DNA from: Paenilisteria riparia FSL S10-1204
Lineage (GTDB): Bacteria > Bacillota > Bacilli > Lactobacillales > Listeriaceae
Direction: 5' to 3'
DNA: 64,000 nt
Assembly: GCF_000525995.1 (NCBI RefSeq)
Contig: NZ_AODL01000007.1
Coordinates: 124,001 to 188,000 of the forward strand
The notes under the pieces were generated by a model. That model did no database searches and had not been told where the DNA came from. It worked only from the letters and a program-made list of their open reading frames with translations. Below are positions 17,103-26,000 of the stretch, one piece after another (the first letter of the stretch is position 1; every line of letters starts with the position of its first letter). The position numbers and the translations under genes are program-made.

Positions 17103-18608
17103 TTAACCTCCTTTATTAGCCCTAATTGTTCATAGTACTTAACACTTGTAGTAAATCTAATTTGTGCTCCCCCACCTGCTCCAAAAACTTGAGCAACTTT
17201 ACCTCGTTGCGGATTCGCTAAATCTTCAAAACTTAGTCCCCATTCTTCCATTATGTCATCAATCTTGCTTTGGACTTCTTTGGAAGATTTGCTATAGGCA
17301 GTCTTTATATTAGTCTCTGTGATATCTTTAAGTACCTCATACTGGTGATATTTCATACTACTCTCTGGGTAAGGAAGCCCTCTAGTATCATAGGCTAGTA
17401 TTTTCCCACCCTCTACCGGGCTTGTAAACCTTCCACCAGCATCTCCGTAGCGGTCAACAACTTGCCCAACTTTCAAATCAGCATTAATTGTAATCGCTCT
17501 CCCATTTTTATCTACAGCAAATCCATTTGCTATGGGCCACTTTATTTCCCCAGCTCCATCAAGATAATTAGGTGAACGAACCAGCTCCCCCCATTTAGAT
17601 TCGTATGCTACTTCTCCATTTTCTAAAACGATTTGCTTTGGAGAAAAAGGCTTTGCAACTGCTCCAAATTCATCGCTCAAGGTATTTACTTTAGCGTTTG
17701 TATTTATTTCATTTACTTTTTTTATTTTCCCTAAGTCATTCATACCTTTTGTAATTCCAAATAAACTAGTAAACAAAATGGTACTGCTTGCCAGACCGTA
17801 AGCATCCCCTTTTTTATAGGGTTCTAAATAGCCCTCTACAATGCTGCTCCAAAACATACCTGCCGTTCCCGATGGGTCACTTTTTAAATTTTTCATCAGT
17901 ATAGCGATGCTTTCTAGGTGCTTCTCTGGATGTTTCAAGCTTTCTATTGCTCTTTTTCCGAATCCGAAAATAGAATCTCTTGTAGATGCGCCGATTTGTC
18001 GGACTTTATTTCGATCATAGTGGCGATAATCCTTCTCGATTTGAGAAGCGTGTTCGTGATCCATTTCCATTAACCGCCGCATGTCTTGGCTGATTCGGTG
18101 CATGGCTTCGCCTTCTTCTTGCTGTAATTGCGTCAACTTTCGGCTTAAATAATCATCCAGATCTTCCATTAAACCTTGGTTATGACGCATGATCCATAGC
18201 TCGTCTGGATCATCTGGCAAGGCTCCAATACTCGGCTGTGGCACGCGAAACACATCACTTTTCGCATGATCTAAAATATCGCGCTGGGTTTCTGCCAGAC
18301 TTTGAAGTCCTCGGGCATCGATTAACATGTCCCTATTCCGATAGGTTGGACTGTCAATCGATTTGAGATCCGATACATAGCTTTCCAGGTACGTATAAAG
18401 CTTCGTCACGGTTCCTTGTTGCCGAGAAATATCGTCTCGGTGGGCGCCGAATTCAATGGAAAGGGCATCCGCTAGTTTCCCCTTTTTGTTTCCCCACTGC
18501 ATCTTGGACATTCACCAGAACATTATCCAGCGTCTCTAAACTTGCCTTCATTTTGTGCAAAGATGTCAGCACTTCCTCCAATTCTCCCATATTGATTTTA
18601 AAGTCCAT
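17099..18608 (-). pseudogene. LXG-domain type VII toxin with TNT NAD-glycohydrolase-like C-terminus (frameshifted)
   Basis: ATG at 18608 (AGGAGG SD) opens MDFKINMGELEEVLTSLH..., a normal LXG start that breaks off after NVQDAVG. The rest continues in the next frame from QWGNKKGKLADALS. One base too many in the G4/A5/G4 area at 18479-18495 explains it; corrected length is 502 residues. The LXG domain covers about 1-200, a linker 200-370 and the TNT domain the end, with DRYGDAGGRF, RGLPYPE, YHQYE and FGAGGGAQ. TNT enzymes hydrolyse NAD+. An open frame starting MSKMQWG at 18511 has no SD and lacks the LXG N-terminus. Confidence 0.85.
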
Positions 18609-18898
18609 CAGCCTTTGCCTCCTAACTTGGCATCCGTTTCGATGAACGCACGCACTGCGGTTTGGCTATCCACAAAAGCTTGTTTTAACTTCGTAAATTG
18701 GTCCGCTTCTATTTCTGTCACTAATCCTTCTTTTACTTCGATGTAGCGTGTCATAAAATCAGGGGAAACTTGCTTATTCAATGTATCCATGGTGTGTTGA
18801 ATCCTTGTGGCTTCAGCTTTGAAATCTAACGCGGCTTGCTCTCCCATTTTTAATTGCTTCAAAATCCAAGCAGTGTCTATATCAATTTGCGTTGACAT
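18608..18898 (-). CDS. Small LXG-associated partner protein (Lap-like)
   Basis: 96 residues from ATG at 18898 (SD GGGAG 7 bases upstream), helical hairpin pattern of WXG100-like size. The stop overlaps the toxin start as TGATG. In B. subtilis ywqHIJ and Streptococcus loci two such small proteins bind the LXG domain and deliver it to the type VII secretion ATPase. The family member cannot be fixed by eye (DUF5344 or TIGR04197-like). Confidence 0.75.
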   Translation of the reverse strand: MSTQIDIDTAWILKQLKMGEQAALDFKAEATRIQHTMDTLNKQVSPDFMTRYIEVKEGLVTEIEADQFTKLKQAFVDSQTAVRAFIETDAKLGGKG

Positions 18899-18899
18899 A

Positions 18900-19118
18900 T
18901 CATATCTCCCTCTGTAAAGCATTCGCTGTCTGCTCACAGTAGGAAATCATGTCGTTGGCTTCCGCTTCTATTTGATTCAGCCTATGTATCATTTTTTCCT
19001 TTATCTCGTGGTTTTCATCTTGTATCCCGTTTTTCCTGTTCTTAATACCATCCACTATACTCTCTAAACCATGCTTTCTAGCAGATATCGCATGTCGAAC
19101 TTGTTCGTAATGTGGCAT
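18900..19118 (-). CDS. Small coiled-coil LXG-associated protein (Lap-like)
   Basis: 72 residues, strongly helical, start ATG at 19118 with SD AGAGGAAGTG. Heptad-like pattern over residues 20-65. First gene of the LXG operon, 1 base from the next start. Probable targeting partner of the toxin, resembling short DUF5082/DUF3958 proteins in position and style. Confidence 0.7.
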   Translation of the reverse strand: MPHYEQVRHAISARKHGLESIVDGIKNRKNGIQDENHEIKEKMIHRLNQIEAEANDMISYCEQTANALQREI

Positions 19119-19257
19119 AGGTCACTTCCTCTCATGTTAGTATCTTCCACCTCTGATTATAGCAAACTAGGGTAAAATAAAAAAGTTCTCGCAGACTTCA
19201 ACTCTTTATTCCAATTAATAATACTACACAGAAAATAGTTTTTCAGTGTTATAGCAC

Positions 19258-19372
19258 AAAAAAAATCGCTAATCCGGCAATGTCAGCAGGTTTAGCGACT
19301 AAAAGGGAGTTTAAGGTAAGAAAGACTCTCAATTACTAAAAAGGGAGAAAAAGTAATTAAGATGTCGTTGCT
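19258..19372 (-). ncRNA. Candidate LhrC-family small RNA
   Basis: Minus-strand transcript of about 115 nt from just after TACTAT (-10, 19380-19385) to a strong terminator: TCGCTAAACC pairs with GGATTAGCGA, then T8 (19258-19265). A hairpin (AATTACT/AGTAATT) presents TTCTCCCTTT in its loop, and a second CTCCCTTTTAG lies single-stranded before the terminator, with CTTTCTTACC between. CU-rich UCCC motifs that pair with Shine-Dalgarno sequences, about 110 nt length and this order are hallmarks of Listeria LhrC/Rli22/Rli33-1. No start codon with SD is present. Confidence 0.6.
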
Positions 19373-19424
19373 TACATGTATAGTACCCCGTTCATTTAAA
19401 TTACAATCCTCTTTTTCAATATTT

Positions 19425-19444
19425 CTTTGTTAAAGTTTGATAAC
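19425..19444 (-). promoter_or_regulatory. Candidate response-regulator site upstream of the sRNA
   Basis: Two heptamers TTTGTTA and TTTGATA (plus strand) 10 bases apart, about 40-60 bases upstream of the sRNA -10. Ten-base-spaced direct repeats are typical for OmpR-type regulators, and LhrC genes are known to need LisR. Assignment by position and spacing only. Confidence 0.4.
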
Positions 19445-19465
19445 AAAAATTACCACGTGTCGGCT

Positions 19466-19501
19466 AAAAGCCTGAAAACCGTTCTCCCATAGGCTTTTTT
19501 A
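19466..19501 (-). terminator. Terminator of the maa-ywdI-ywdK operon
   Basis: Minus strand AAAAGCCT ... AGGCTTTT hairpin immediately after the DUF423 stop codon. Confidence 0.65.
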
Positions 19502-19503
19502 TA

Positions 19504-19878
19504 TTACAAAATACTTTTTTCTTTGACTACTGCAACGATGAAACATATCCATCCTGCGATAAATGCCACACCGCCAAGTGGTGTAATTGCGCCGAGCACA
19601 GAAATTTTTGTAAGACTTAACACATACAAACTTCCGGAAAACAACACGATTCCTGTGGCGAATAAGTAACCTGCTGTGCGTAACAAACCACGGTTCACTT
19701 TGCCAAGGAGCAGTCCGACAATCAGTATCGCCGTTGCATGGAACATCTGGTATTGCACGCCTGTCTCATAAGTCGTATGATAGCTGCCCAACGTTTCTTT
19801 CAAGGCATGTGCTCCAAAAGCTCCAATTCCAACTGCCAAACCTGCAAAAATTGCGCCTAAAATCAACATTTTCTTCAT
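19504..19878 (-). CDS. DUF423 membrane protein (YwdK-like)
   Basis: 124 residues, four membrane segments, opening MKKMLILGAIFAGLAVGIGAFGAHAL with the family GAFGAHAL motif. Function unknown. It follows the ywdI-like gene as in B. subtilis (ywdI-ywdJ-ywdK), here without ywdJ. Confidence 0.88.
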   Translation of the reverse strand: MKKMLILGAIFAGLAVGIGAFGAHALKETLGSYHTTYETGVQYQMFHATAILIVGLLLGKVNRGLLRTAGYLFATGIVLFSGSLYVLSLTKISVLGAITPLGGVAFIAGWICFIVAVVKEKSIL

Positions 19879-19896
19879 TATAAATTCTGTTCCCCC

Positions 19897-20178
19897 TTAA
19901 AAATCTAACAAGGAATCACCGTTCGCGCCGTCATCTGTTTCGATTTTCTGACTTTCAAGTGATGTCGGTTTTGATATTGGCAACTCGCCAGTCATTGCTT
20001 TATATTCTAAATCACTGCTAAATGTCTTTGGTATTTCTTGTTTCGCACCACGCATTACTTCTACCAAAACTGCTAAGCCATGCAAATGTAGCTGTTTTTC
20101 TTGTTCGGATTTCGCTATTTTTGCTTGTTGTAATTCCTGCTCCATTTTGGCAAATAGTGCTTCGTCGGATACTGTCAT
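19897..20178 (-). CDS. YwdI-family protein (DUF5327)
   Basis: 93 residues: N-terminal helix with an amphipathic [15 protein letters not shown] stretch, C-terminal disordered acidic tail ending [11 protein letters not shown], the family's typical ending. Start overlaps the maa stop (ATGA, 20175-20178). No known function. Confidence 0.8.
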   Translation of the reverse strand: MTVSDEALFAKMEQELQQAKIAKSEQEKQLHLHGLAVLVEVMRGAKQEIPKTFSSDLEYKAMTGELPISKPTSLESQKIETDDGANGDSLLDF

Positions 20179-20750
20179 CCTTCGCTTCCTCCTTGTTCGC
20201 CTAGTTCGCGAATGACGCGTGCTGGATTTCCTGCAACAACGGTGTTTGCTGGAACGTCTTTGGTCACGACGGAGCCTGATCCTACAACGACATTGTCGCC
20301 AATCGTTATTCCGGGATTAATGACGCTGCGTCCGCCAATCCAGACATTATTACCGATCGTAACGCTTTTCGCATATTCAAGACCACTATTGCGTTCTACC
20401 GCATCCAATGGATGATACGCCGTATAAATATGCACGCCTGGTGCAAACATGCAGTTGTTCCCAATCTTAATCGGCGCGCAATCTAGCAAGACACAATCGA
20501 AATTCGCATAGAAATCGTCGCCAACTTCGATATTATAGCCGTAATCGCAACGCACATTTGGCTCCATATACACATTTTTACCGACACGACCAAACAAATC
20601 ACGAATATGTACTTCTCGCTCCTCTTTATTACTAATCACAGCATTAATCGCCGCACATGCATGTCTCGCACGGTCACGATCTGCCACTAATTCTGGGTCC
20701 CCTGCACGGTATAACTCACCGCTAATCATCTTTTCGCGTTCTGTCATCAT
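20175..20750 (-). CDS. Sugar O-acetyltransferase (maltose/galactoside acetyltransferase type)
   Basis: 191 residues from ATG at 20750: Mac domain ([20 protein letters not shown]), then left-handed beta-helix hexapeptides ([15 protein letters not shown] with catalytic His, [18 protein letters not shown]). It moves acetyl from acetyl-CoA to a sugar hydroxyl. An upstream in-frame ATG (20774) lies 3 bases from an SD, but TATAAT directly precedes it, so transcription would begin near that ATG; the internal start with AAAGGATGG is preferred. Confidence 0.85.
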   Translation of the reverse strand: MMTEREKMISGELYRAGDPELVADRDRARHACAAINAVISNKEEREVHIRDLFGRVGKNVYMEPNVRCDYGYNIEVGDDFYANFDCVLLDCAPIKIGNNCMFAPGVHIYTAYHPLDAVERNSGLEYAKSVTIGNNVWIGGRSVINPGITIGDNVVVGSGSVVTKDVPANTVVAGNPARVIRELGEQGGSEG

Positions 20751-20816
20751 TACCTGCCACCATCCTTTTCTCATCTTCTCCTTCCATTATACTGGTTTTA
20801 ACTAAAAAAACCTACC

Positions 20817-20858
20817 TAAAAAAGCCCTATTCAAAATTCTCGGTTTGAACAGGACTCA
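20817..20858 (-). terminator. Terminator after the DoxX gene
   Basis: Minus strand AGTCCTGTTCAAA pairs with TTTGAATAGGGCT (one G-U), followed by six Ts. Confidence 0.8.
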
Positions 20859-20866
20859 TCTTTTTA

Positions 20867-21241
20867 TTACTTGTCAGACGGCATAAATTGAAATACTTTC
20901 TTCAGCGGACTTGTAATCAATGTCACGACTGCCAACACGACCAATACAAATTCAGGCTCAAAACCGCCCAAAAAGCCGTCGGAAAGTTTCACGGTCACGA
21001 TTGCCACGCCTAAAATCCCGATAAATAATGCCGAAACATATGGTACTAATACGCCAAACGCAAGCGCCAATCCGCCGACCAATTCAATACTTGCCACGAT
21101 ATATCCCATAAACCCAGGAATTCCTAAACTTTCGAAAAACTGTACTGTTCCGCCAATCCCATTTGTGAATTTTTGTAGTCCGTGTAGGAACATCAATCCA
21201 CCTAGTAAAATCCTAACAATTAAAATCCCGTATTTATTCAT
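20867..21241 (-). CDS. DoxX-family membrane protein
   Basis: 124 residues from ATG at 21241 (SD AAAGGAG, 9 bases). Four membrane segments with the DoxX motifs RILLGGLMFLHGLQKF near the start and SIELVGGLALAFG in the middle. Members are linked to thiol-redox or thiosulfate-quinone functions; role here is unknown. Confidence 0.85.
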   Translation of the reverse strand: MNKYGILIVRILLGGLMFLHGLQKFTNGIGGTVQFFESLGIPGFMGYIVASIELVGGLALAFGVLVPYVSALFIGILGVAIVTVKLSDGFLGGFEPEFVLVVLAVVTLITSPLKKVFQFMPSDK

Positions 21242-21433
21242 TTTGCAAAACTCCTTTGTCTGTAAGAATAGGTCCATTATCCTCGAAAACTATATCCCAC
21301 TGATTAACTTGGTATTAAATTTTTATTAAATCTGTCTTGTTAAGCGTATACAGTTAGAATTTTACTTACTGCAATTTTCATAAAAAAGTGATATTCTAAT
21401 GGGGTAGGCAAGAAAATGGGAGGATTATAATCT

Positions 21434-22300
21434 ATGATAAAAGTAATTGCTTCAGATATGGACGGCACACTGCTCAACTCGAAAATCCAAGTGGATGAAG
21501 AAGGCGTGAAAGCAATCGAACAGGCTCGCGCAAAAGGAATTCATTTTGTTCTCTGCACTGGACGGATGTATGACGACGCAACACAATTAATCAATCACGC
21601 GAATCTTTACGCTCCGGCAATTTGTATGAATGGCGCTGAAATTCGTGATGAACACGGTAAAATCCTGAAACAAATCCCAATTGACACACCGTCAGCACGA
21701 TACACGTATAAAGTTTTAGAAGATTTGGGTATGTATTGCGAATTTTTCACAGACATTGGTCCGATTTCGCCGAATAAAGACAAGGGAATCGCGCTGATGA
21801 AAGATATTCAACGCAAGGCCCATCCTAATTTCACAGCGGAAGAAGTGGAACAATATGTGATTGAACGCTTTGAAAGCAAAGATGTGCATGTGATTGATGA
21901 CCCAGAACGCATTTTTAATAATGATGACATAACGATTTTGAAATTCATCGCTTTCTCGTCAGACCAAGCGATACTCAAAAAAGCGAAAGATACGTTGGAA
22001 TCAGAAGGAAATCTGGCAATTAGTTCCTCGTTCTCTGATAACATCGAAATCACGCATATCGACGCCCAAAAAGGACTTTCTTTACAATATTATGTAGAAC
22101 GCATGGGCATAACAATGGACGAAACGTTTGCAATCGGTGATAATTTTAATGACGTCTCCATGCTAAAAATGGCTGGGTACAGCGTCGCAATGGGAAATGC
22201 CGAAGCTCCTATCAAAAAACTAGCGAAATACCAAACCGACTCCAACGACGAACATGGCGTAGCAACGGCAATCCGCAAAATGCTTGAAACAAATAACTAA
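21434..22300 (+). CDS. Cof-type HAD hydrolase
   Basis: 288 residues. Motif I DMDGTLLNS (nucleophile Asp8), motif II CTGRMY, Lys in motif III, motif IV IGDNFNDVSMLKMAG, with a C2-type cap between. The family dephosphorylates sugar phosphates, FMN or PLP. It sits 24 bases before a pyridoxal kinase gene; PLP or related phosphate turnover is a fitting but unproven role. Confidence 0.9.
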   Translation: MIKVIASDMDGTLLNSKIQVDEEGVKAIEQARAKGIHFVLCTGRMYDDATQLINHANLYAPAICMNGAEIRDEHGKILKQIPIDTPSARYTYKVLEDLGMYCEFFTDIGPISPNKDKGIALMKDIQRKAHPNFTAEEVEQYVIERFESKDVHVIDDPERIFNNDDITILKFIAFSSDQAILKKAKDTLESEGNLAISSSFSDNIEITHIDAQKGLSLQYYVERMGITMDETFAIGDNFNDVSMLKMAGYSVAMGNAEAPIKKLAKYQTDSNDEHGVATAIRKMLETNN

Positions 22301-22324
22301 GTTTTATAATTGGAGGTAATAGAC

Positions 22325-23140
22325 ATGACAATCAAAAAAACATTAACTATCGCCGGTTCTGACTCGAGCGGTGGTGCAGGGATTCAAGCAGATTTAAAAA
22401 CATTCGAAGAGTACGGCACATTCGGCTTCTCGGCACTGACAACAATCGTAACGATGGACCCAGACAACAACTGGAGCCACGGCGTTACGCCACTTGATGC
22501 GGACCTACTTCGTGCTCAATTGAAAACCGTTCTTTCTGGCGGTCCCGTTGATGCAATGAAAACAGGTATGCTCGGTTCTGTCGAAATCATTGAAGCAACA
22601 CGCGATGCCATCGACAAATACGATTTAAAAAATGTCGTGATTGATCCCGTTATGGTTTGTAAAGGCGAAGACGAACTTATCCAACCAGAAAATGCGGATG
22701 CCATTCGTGAACTATTATTACCTCGCGCTTTAATCACAACACCCAATCTTTTTGAAGCTGGACAACTTTCTGGTCTCGGCAAATTGTCCACATTAGACGA
22801 TATGAAAGAAGCCGCTAAAAAAATCATTGACCTCGGTGTGAAATATGTTGTTATCAAAGGCGGAAAAGCACTAAAAAGCGATAAAGCCATCGATCTAATG
22901 TATGACGGCACGACTTTCACTGTTCTGGAAACACCAAAAATCGATACCAACTACAATCACGGTGCTGGTTGTACATTCGCCGCAGCAATCACAGCCGGTC
23001 TTGCAAAAGGCTTAACTGTCGAAGAAGCCGTGCATAAAGCAAAGGATTTCGTCACAGCAGCAATCAAAGGCGGTTTTGCACTCAATCAATTCATCGGCCC
23101 GGTATGGCACGGCGCTTACAACAATGCTGAAAACAGATAA
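22325..23140 (+). CDS. pdxK: Pyridoxine/pyridoxal kinase (ThiD/PdxK-like)
   Basis: 271 residues from ATG at 22325 (GGAGG, 8 bases); a TTG at 22310 overlaps the SD. Opening TIAGSDSSGGAGIQADLKTF and the C-terminal GAGCTFAAAITAGLAKG anion hole are those of the ThiD/PdxK ribokinase family. Several Firmicute members annotated thiD are pyridoxine kinases; there are no thiamine genes nearby, so PdxK is preferred. Confidence 0.85.
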   Translation: MTIKKTLTIAGSDSSGGAGIQADLKTFEEYGTFGFSALTTIVTMDPDNNWSHGVTPLDADLLRAQLKTVLSGGPVDAMKTGMLGSVEIIEATRDAIDKYDLKNVVIDPVMVCKGEDELIQPENADAIRELLLPRALITTPNLFEAGQLSGLGKLSTLDDMKEAAKKIIDLGVKYVVIKGGKALKSDKAIDLMYDGTTFTVLETPKIDTNYNHGAGCTFAAAITAGLAKGLTVEEAVHKAKDFVTAAIKGGFALNQFIGPVWHGAYNNAENR

Positions 23141-23158
23141 TTCATGCCTTACTATTTG

Positions 23159-23191
23159 AACCTTGTTTGGATTTTTCCAGCAAGGTTTTTT
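23159..23191 (+). terminator. pdxK terminator
   Basis: AACCTTG ... CAAGGTT hairpin followed by a T run. Confidence 0.75.
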
Positions 23192-23262
23192 CTTTTCTCA
23201 CCATTTCACAATCAATACATGATATAATAGTGAGGAAACTTATTTTAGGGGGATTTAAACTA

Positions 23263-23826
23263 ATGACACAAAAAAAAGATGCGATGAGTAAACCGACATC
23301 TGAAAAAAATTATTTCTGGCCAATTATGATTTTGTCGTTTGTAGCGGTAGTTGTGATTTTACTACTGTTCTTCTCGCCAATCGGCTATCAAGGAAAAGTG
23401 GATTATGATTTGACAATTTTCCCGCGCTTAAATGCGATTTTTAACAGCTTCACATTTGTCTTTTTATTAATTGCTTTGTGGGCTATTATTGTGAAAAAGA
23501 ATATAAAGATGCACCGTGGATTTATTTTAGCAGCGTTCACATCGACATTGTTTTTCTTAGTTAGCTATTTGACGTTCCATTACATGTCTGCTGAAACATC
23601 TACATTTGGTGGCGAAGGTATTGTTCGTCCGATTTATTTCTTTATTTTAATTACGCATAGTTTTCTTGCTGCGATTGTTGTTCCACTGGCGTTATTTGCG
23701 CTCGTGTGGGGCTGGACAAATCAGATTGGCAAACATAAAAAGATTGTTCGCTGGACAATGCCGATTTGGTTGTATGTAAGTTTGACTGGTGTACTTGTTT
23801 ATTTATTCATGGCGCCTTATTATTGA
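23263..23826 (+). CDS. DUF420 membrane protein (YozB/CtaM-like)
   Basis: 187 residues from ATG at 23263 behind AGGGGGA; TATAAT at 23223 is a likely -10. Five membrane segments with the family HRG, TFHY and THSFLA histidine-bearing motifs. S. aureus CtaM is needed for heme-copper oxidase maturation; a similar role is possible. Single gene. Confidence 0.85.
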   Translation: MTQKKDAMSKPTSEKNYFWPIMILSFVAVVVILLLFFSPIGYQGKVDYDLTIFPRLNAIFNSFTFVFLLIALWAIIVKKNIKMHRGFILAAFTSTLFFLVSYLTFHYMSAETSTFGGEGIVRPIYFFILITHSFLAAIVVPLALFALVWGWTNQIGKHKKIVRWTMPIWLYVSLTGVLVYLFMAPYY

Positions 23827-23924
23827 TTTTGTAACATTCGCGTAACAAGGGTTCGCTATACTATTGGGAGACTAGGGAAAATCGTTTTGCTGTGGGCTTC
23901 AATTTAACAAATGAGGTGGAAAAT

Positions 23925-24863
23925 ATGGCTACTCGCCAAGAACGTAATACTCCAACAAGGAAGAAGAAATTGAGAAAAGGTAGAACTATTTTTGCTATTA
24001 TTTTAGTTCTAATTGTAGCTATTGCAGGTATCGGTTTCTATCAATATAAATCGAGCTTAAGCGCGGCCCAGAGTGATAACCAAATGAAAGATTTCAAGTT
24101 TAATGGAGAACAACCTGAAGATGTGAATGATCTCAATGTTCTTTTAATCGGTAGTGATTCACGTGGTAAAGACCAAGGTCGTTCGGATTCCTTGCTTATT
24201 GCTCACTATGATACGAAATCGAAGAAGCCGAAATTGGTCTCGATTATGCGAGATACATATGTCGATATTCCAGGACATGGCTTAAATAAAATCAACGCGG
24301 CCTATTCTTTTGGTGGCCCTGAACTTGTTCGTCAAACAATTAAAAAGAATTTCGGCGTCAACCTAGAGTACTACGTCGTCGCGAATTTCGAAGGCTTTCC
24401 AAAAATTGTAGATACGCTAGCTCCAGATGGTATTGAAATCAATGCAGAAAAAGATATGTCCAAAAACATCGAGGCAAACATCAAAGCAGGTAAGCAAAAA
24501 ATGGACGGTGCGACATTGCTGCAATATGCGCGTTTCCGTCACGATGCTGAGAGTGATTTCGGACGTGTCCGTAGACAACAACAAGTGCTAACCGCTTTGA
24601 AAGATCAAGTGCAAAGCATCGGTACGATTACGAAATTACCAAGTCTAATTGGAACGATGCAGGGTTATACAAACACGAATGTAACAACTGGTATGATGCT
24701 TTCGATTGGGAAAGATTTTGTTTTAGGGAAAACAGATGATATTAAAGATTTCCGTCTCCCTGTGGATGGTACGTATAAAGGCGAACGAACTTCTCATGGT
24801 GATGTGCTAGATATTGATGTCGCAGCGAATGCGAAGGCGTTGCAGGACTTTTTGAAAGATTAA
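23925..24863 (+). CDS. LytR-CpsA-Psr family cell-wall polymer ligase
   Basis: 312 residues from ATG at 23925 (GAGGTGG SD). Basic cytosolic tail, one membrane anchor (about residues 25-45), then the LCP domain: NVLLIGSDSRG, RSDSLLIAHYD, IMRDTYVDIPG, KINAAYSFGG and YARFRHDAESDFGRVRRQQ, holding the Arg and Asp residues that bind the pyrophosphate lipid. LCP enzymes attach teichoic acids or other glycopolymers to peptidoglycan. Intact, monocistronic. Confidence 0.92.
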   Translation: MATRQERNTPTRKKKLRKGRTIFAIILVLIVAIAGIGFYQYKSSLSAAQSDNQMKDFKFNGEQPEDVNDLNVLLIGSDSRGKDQGRSDSLLIAHYDTKSKKPKLVSIMRDTYVDIPGHGLNKINAAYSFGGPELVRQTIKKNFGVNLEYYVVANFEGFPKIVDTLAPDGIEINAEKDMSKNIEANIKAGKQKMDGATLLQYARFRHDAESDFGRVRRQQQVLTALKDQVQSIGTITKLPSLIGTMQGYTNTNVTTGMMLSIGKDFVLGKTDDIKDFRLPVDGTYKGERTSHGDVLDIDVAANAKALQDFLKD

Positions 24864-24869
24864 AGATGT

Positions 24870-24907
24870 AGGAACTATCTGTCATTGACGGATAGTTTCT
24901 TTTTTTG
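24870..24907 (+). terminator. LCP gene terminator
   Basis: GAACTATC ... GATAGTTTC hairpin followed by seven Ts. Confidence 0.8.
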
Positions 24908-24955
24908 GACGCATTGGCTTTTGGTTGATATACTATTAGTCAAAGAAGGGCAGTG

Positions 24956-25966
24956 ATGATAATGTCAAAAAACAAATTTGGGCAAGTCCCCCTATCGATT
25001 CTTGATTTAGCGACGATTCGCGAGGGTTTTAATGAGGCAGATGCTTTTGTAAATAGTAAAAATTTGATTCAGTTCGCCGAGCAACATAAATTCTATCGCT
25101 ATTGGGTGGCGGAGCATCACGGGATTTCTGGTGTGGCGAGTTCTGCAACGGCAGTTTTGATTGGATATTTGGCTGGGCATACGAAGTCGATTCGGGTTGG
25201 GTCAGGCGGAATCATGTTGCCAAATCATTCGCCACTTATTATTGCGGAACAGTTTGGGACGCTTGCTACGATGTATCCGGATCGCATTGATCTTGGGCTT
25301 GGACGCGCACCAGGAACGGATTTCAAAACGGCACGGGCCTTGCGACGGGATGTACACGGAGCTGTAGAGGAATTTCCAAACTCGGTTTTAGAGCTACAGG
25401 ACTATTTCTCAGATTACGGGCATGACGGGATTATCGCGATTCCTGGTCGCGGTTTAGGCGTGCCACTTTATTTACTAGGTTCCAGTACTTACAGCGCCAA
25501 ATTAGCCGCAAAACTGGGCTTACCGTTTGCTTTTGCGAGCCATTTTGCACCAGATGAACTTGGCAATGCTTTAGAATTATATCGCAGCCGTTTTGAACCA
25601 TCCGATATTTTAGCAGAACCCTATGCGATGGTAACCGTCAATGCAATCATCGCGGACACGGATGAAGAAGCGAATTATTTAGCGACATCCGGTTACTTAT
25701 CTTTCCTTCAATTGACACGCGGCGCACCAACACCTCTTCCAAAGCCAATCAACAACATTGACCAAGTGTGGACAGACTATGAAAAACGTGCCTTAAAACA
25801 TCAACTAAAGTACGCTTTTATCGGCACCCAGCAAAAAGTAACCACCGATTTGCAAAATTTCATGGACATCTACGAACCAGACGAACTCATCGTCGCATCC
25901 AATATTTATGATCCAGCTCTAAAACAAAAAAGTTACCAGCTACTTGCTGAGTCTTGGTTTACGTAA
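24956..25966 (+). CDS. LLM-class flavin-dependent oxidoreductase (luciferase-like)
   Basis: About 336 residues; ATG at 24956 is 5 bases from GAAGGG, and ATG at 24962 is also possible. [10 protein letters not shown] opening, [22 protein letters not shown] and [17 protein letters not shown]-like core mark the LLM branch with a TIM barrel binding FMN. Substrate unknown; such proteins often act as alkanal or small-molecule monooxygenases. Confidence 0.85.
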   Translation: MIMSKNKFGQVPLSILDLATIREGFNEADAFVNSKNLIQFAEQHKFYRYWVAEHHGISGVASSATAVLIGYLAGHTKSIRVGSGGIMLPNHSPLIIAEQFGTLATMYPDRIDLGLGRAPGTDFKTARALRRDVHGAVEEFPNSVLELQDYFSDYGHDGIIAIPGRGLGVPLYLLGSSTYSAKLAAKLGLPFAFASHFAPDELGNALELYRSRFEPSDILAEPYAMVTVNAIIADTDEEANYLATSGYLSFLQLTRGAPTPLPKPINNIDQVWTDYEKRALKHQLKYAFIGTQQKVTTDLQNFMDIYEPDELIVASNIYDPALKQKSYQLLAESWFT

Positions 25967-26000
25967 AAAAAGCTTAGATGCGCAGGCATCTAAGCTTTTT
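25965..26000. terminator. Bidirectional terminator
   Basis: AAAAAGCTTAGATG / CATCTAAGCTTTTT around CGCAGG. The minus-strand phosphatase stop codon lies within its stem. Confidence 0.9.

Noticed and set aside
17099-18511. A 470-residue toxin starting MSKMQWG
   Set aside because: No SD, and it lacks the LXG N-terminus that is encoded in the adjacent frame from 18608.
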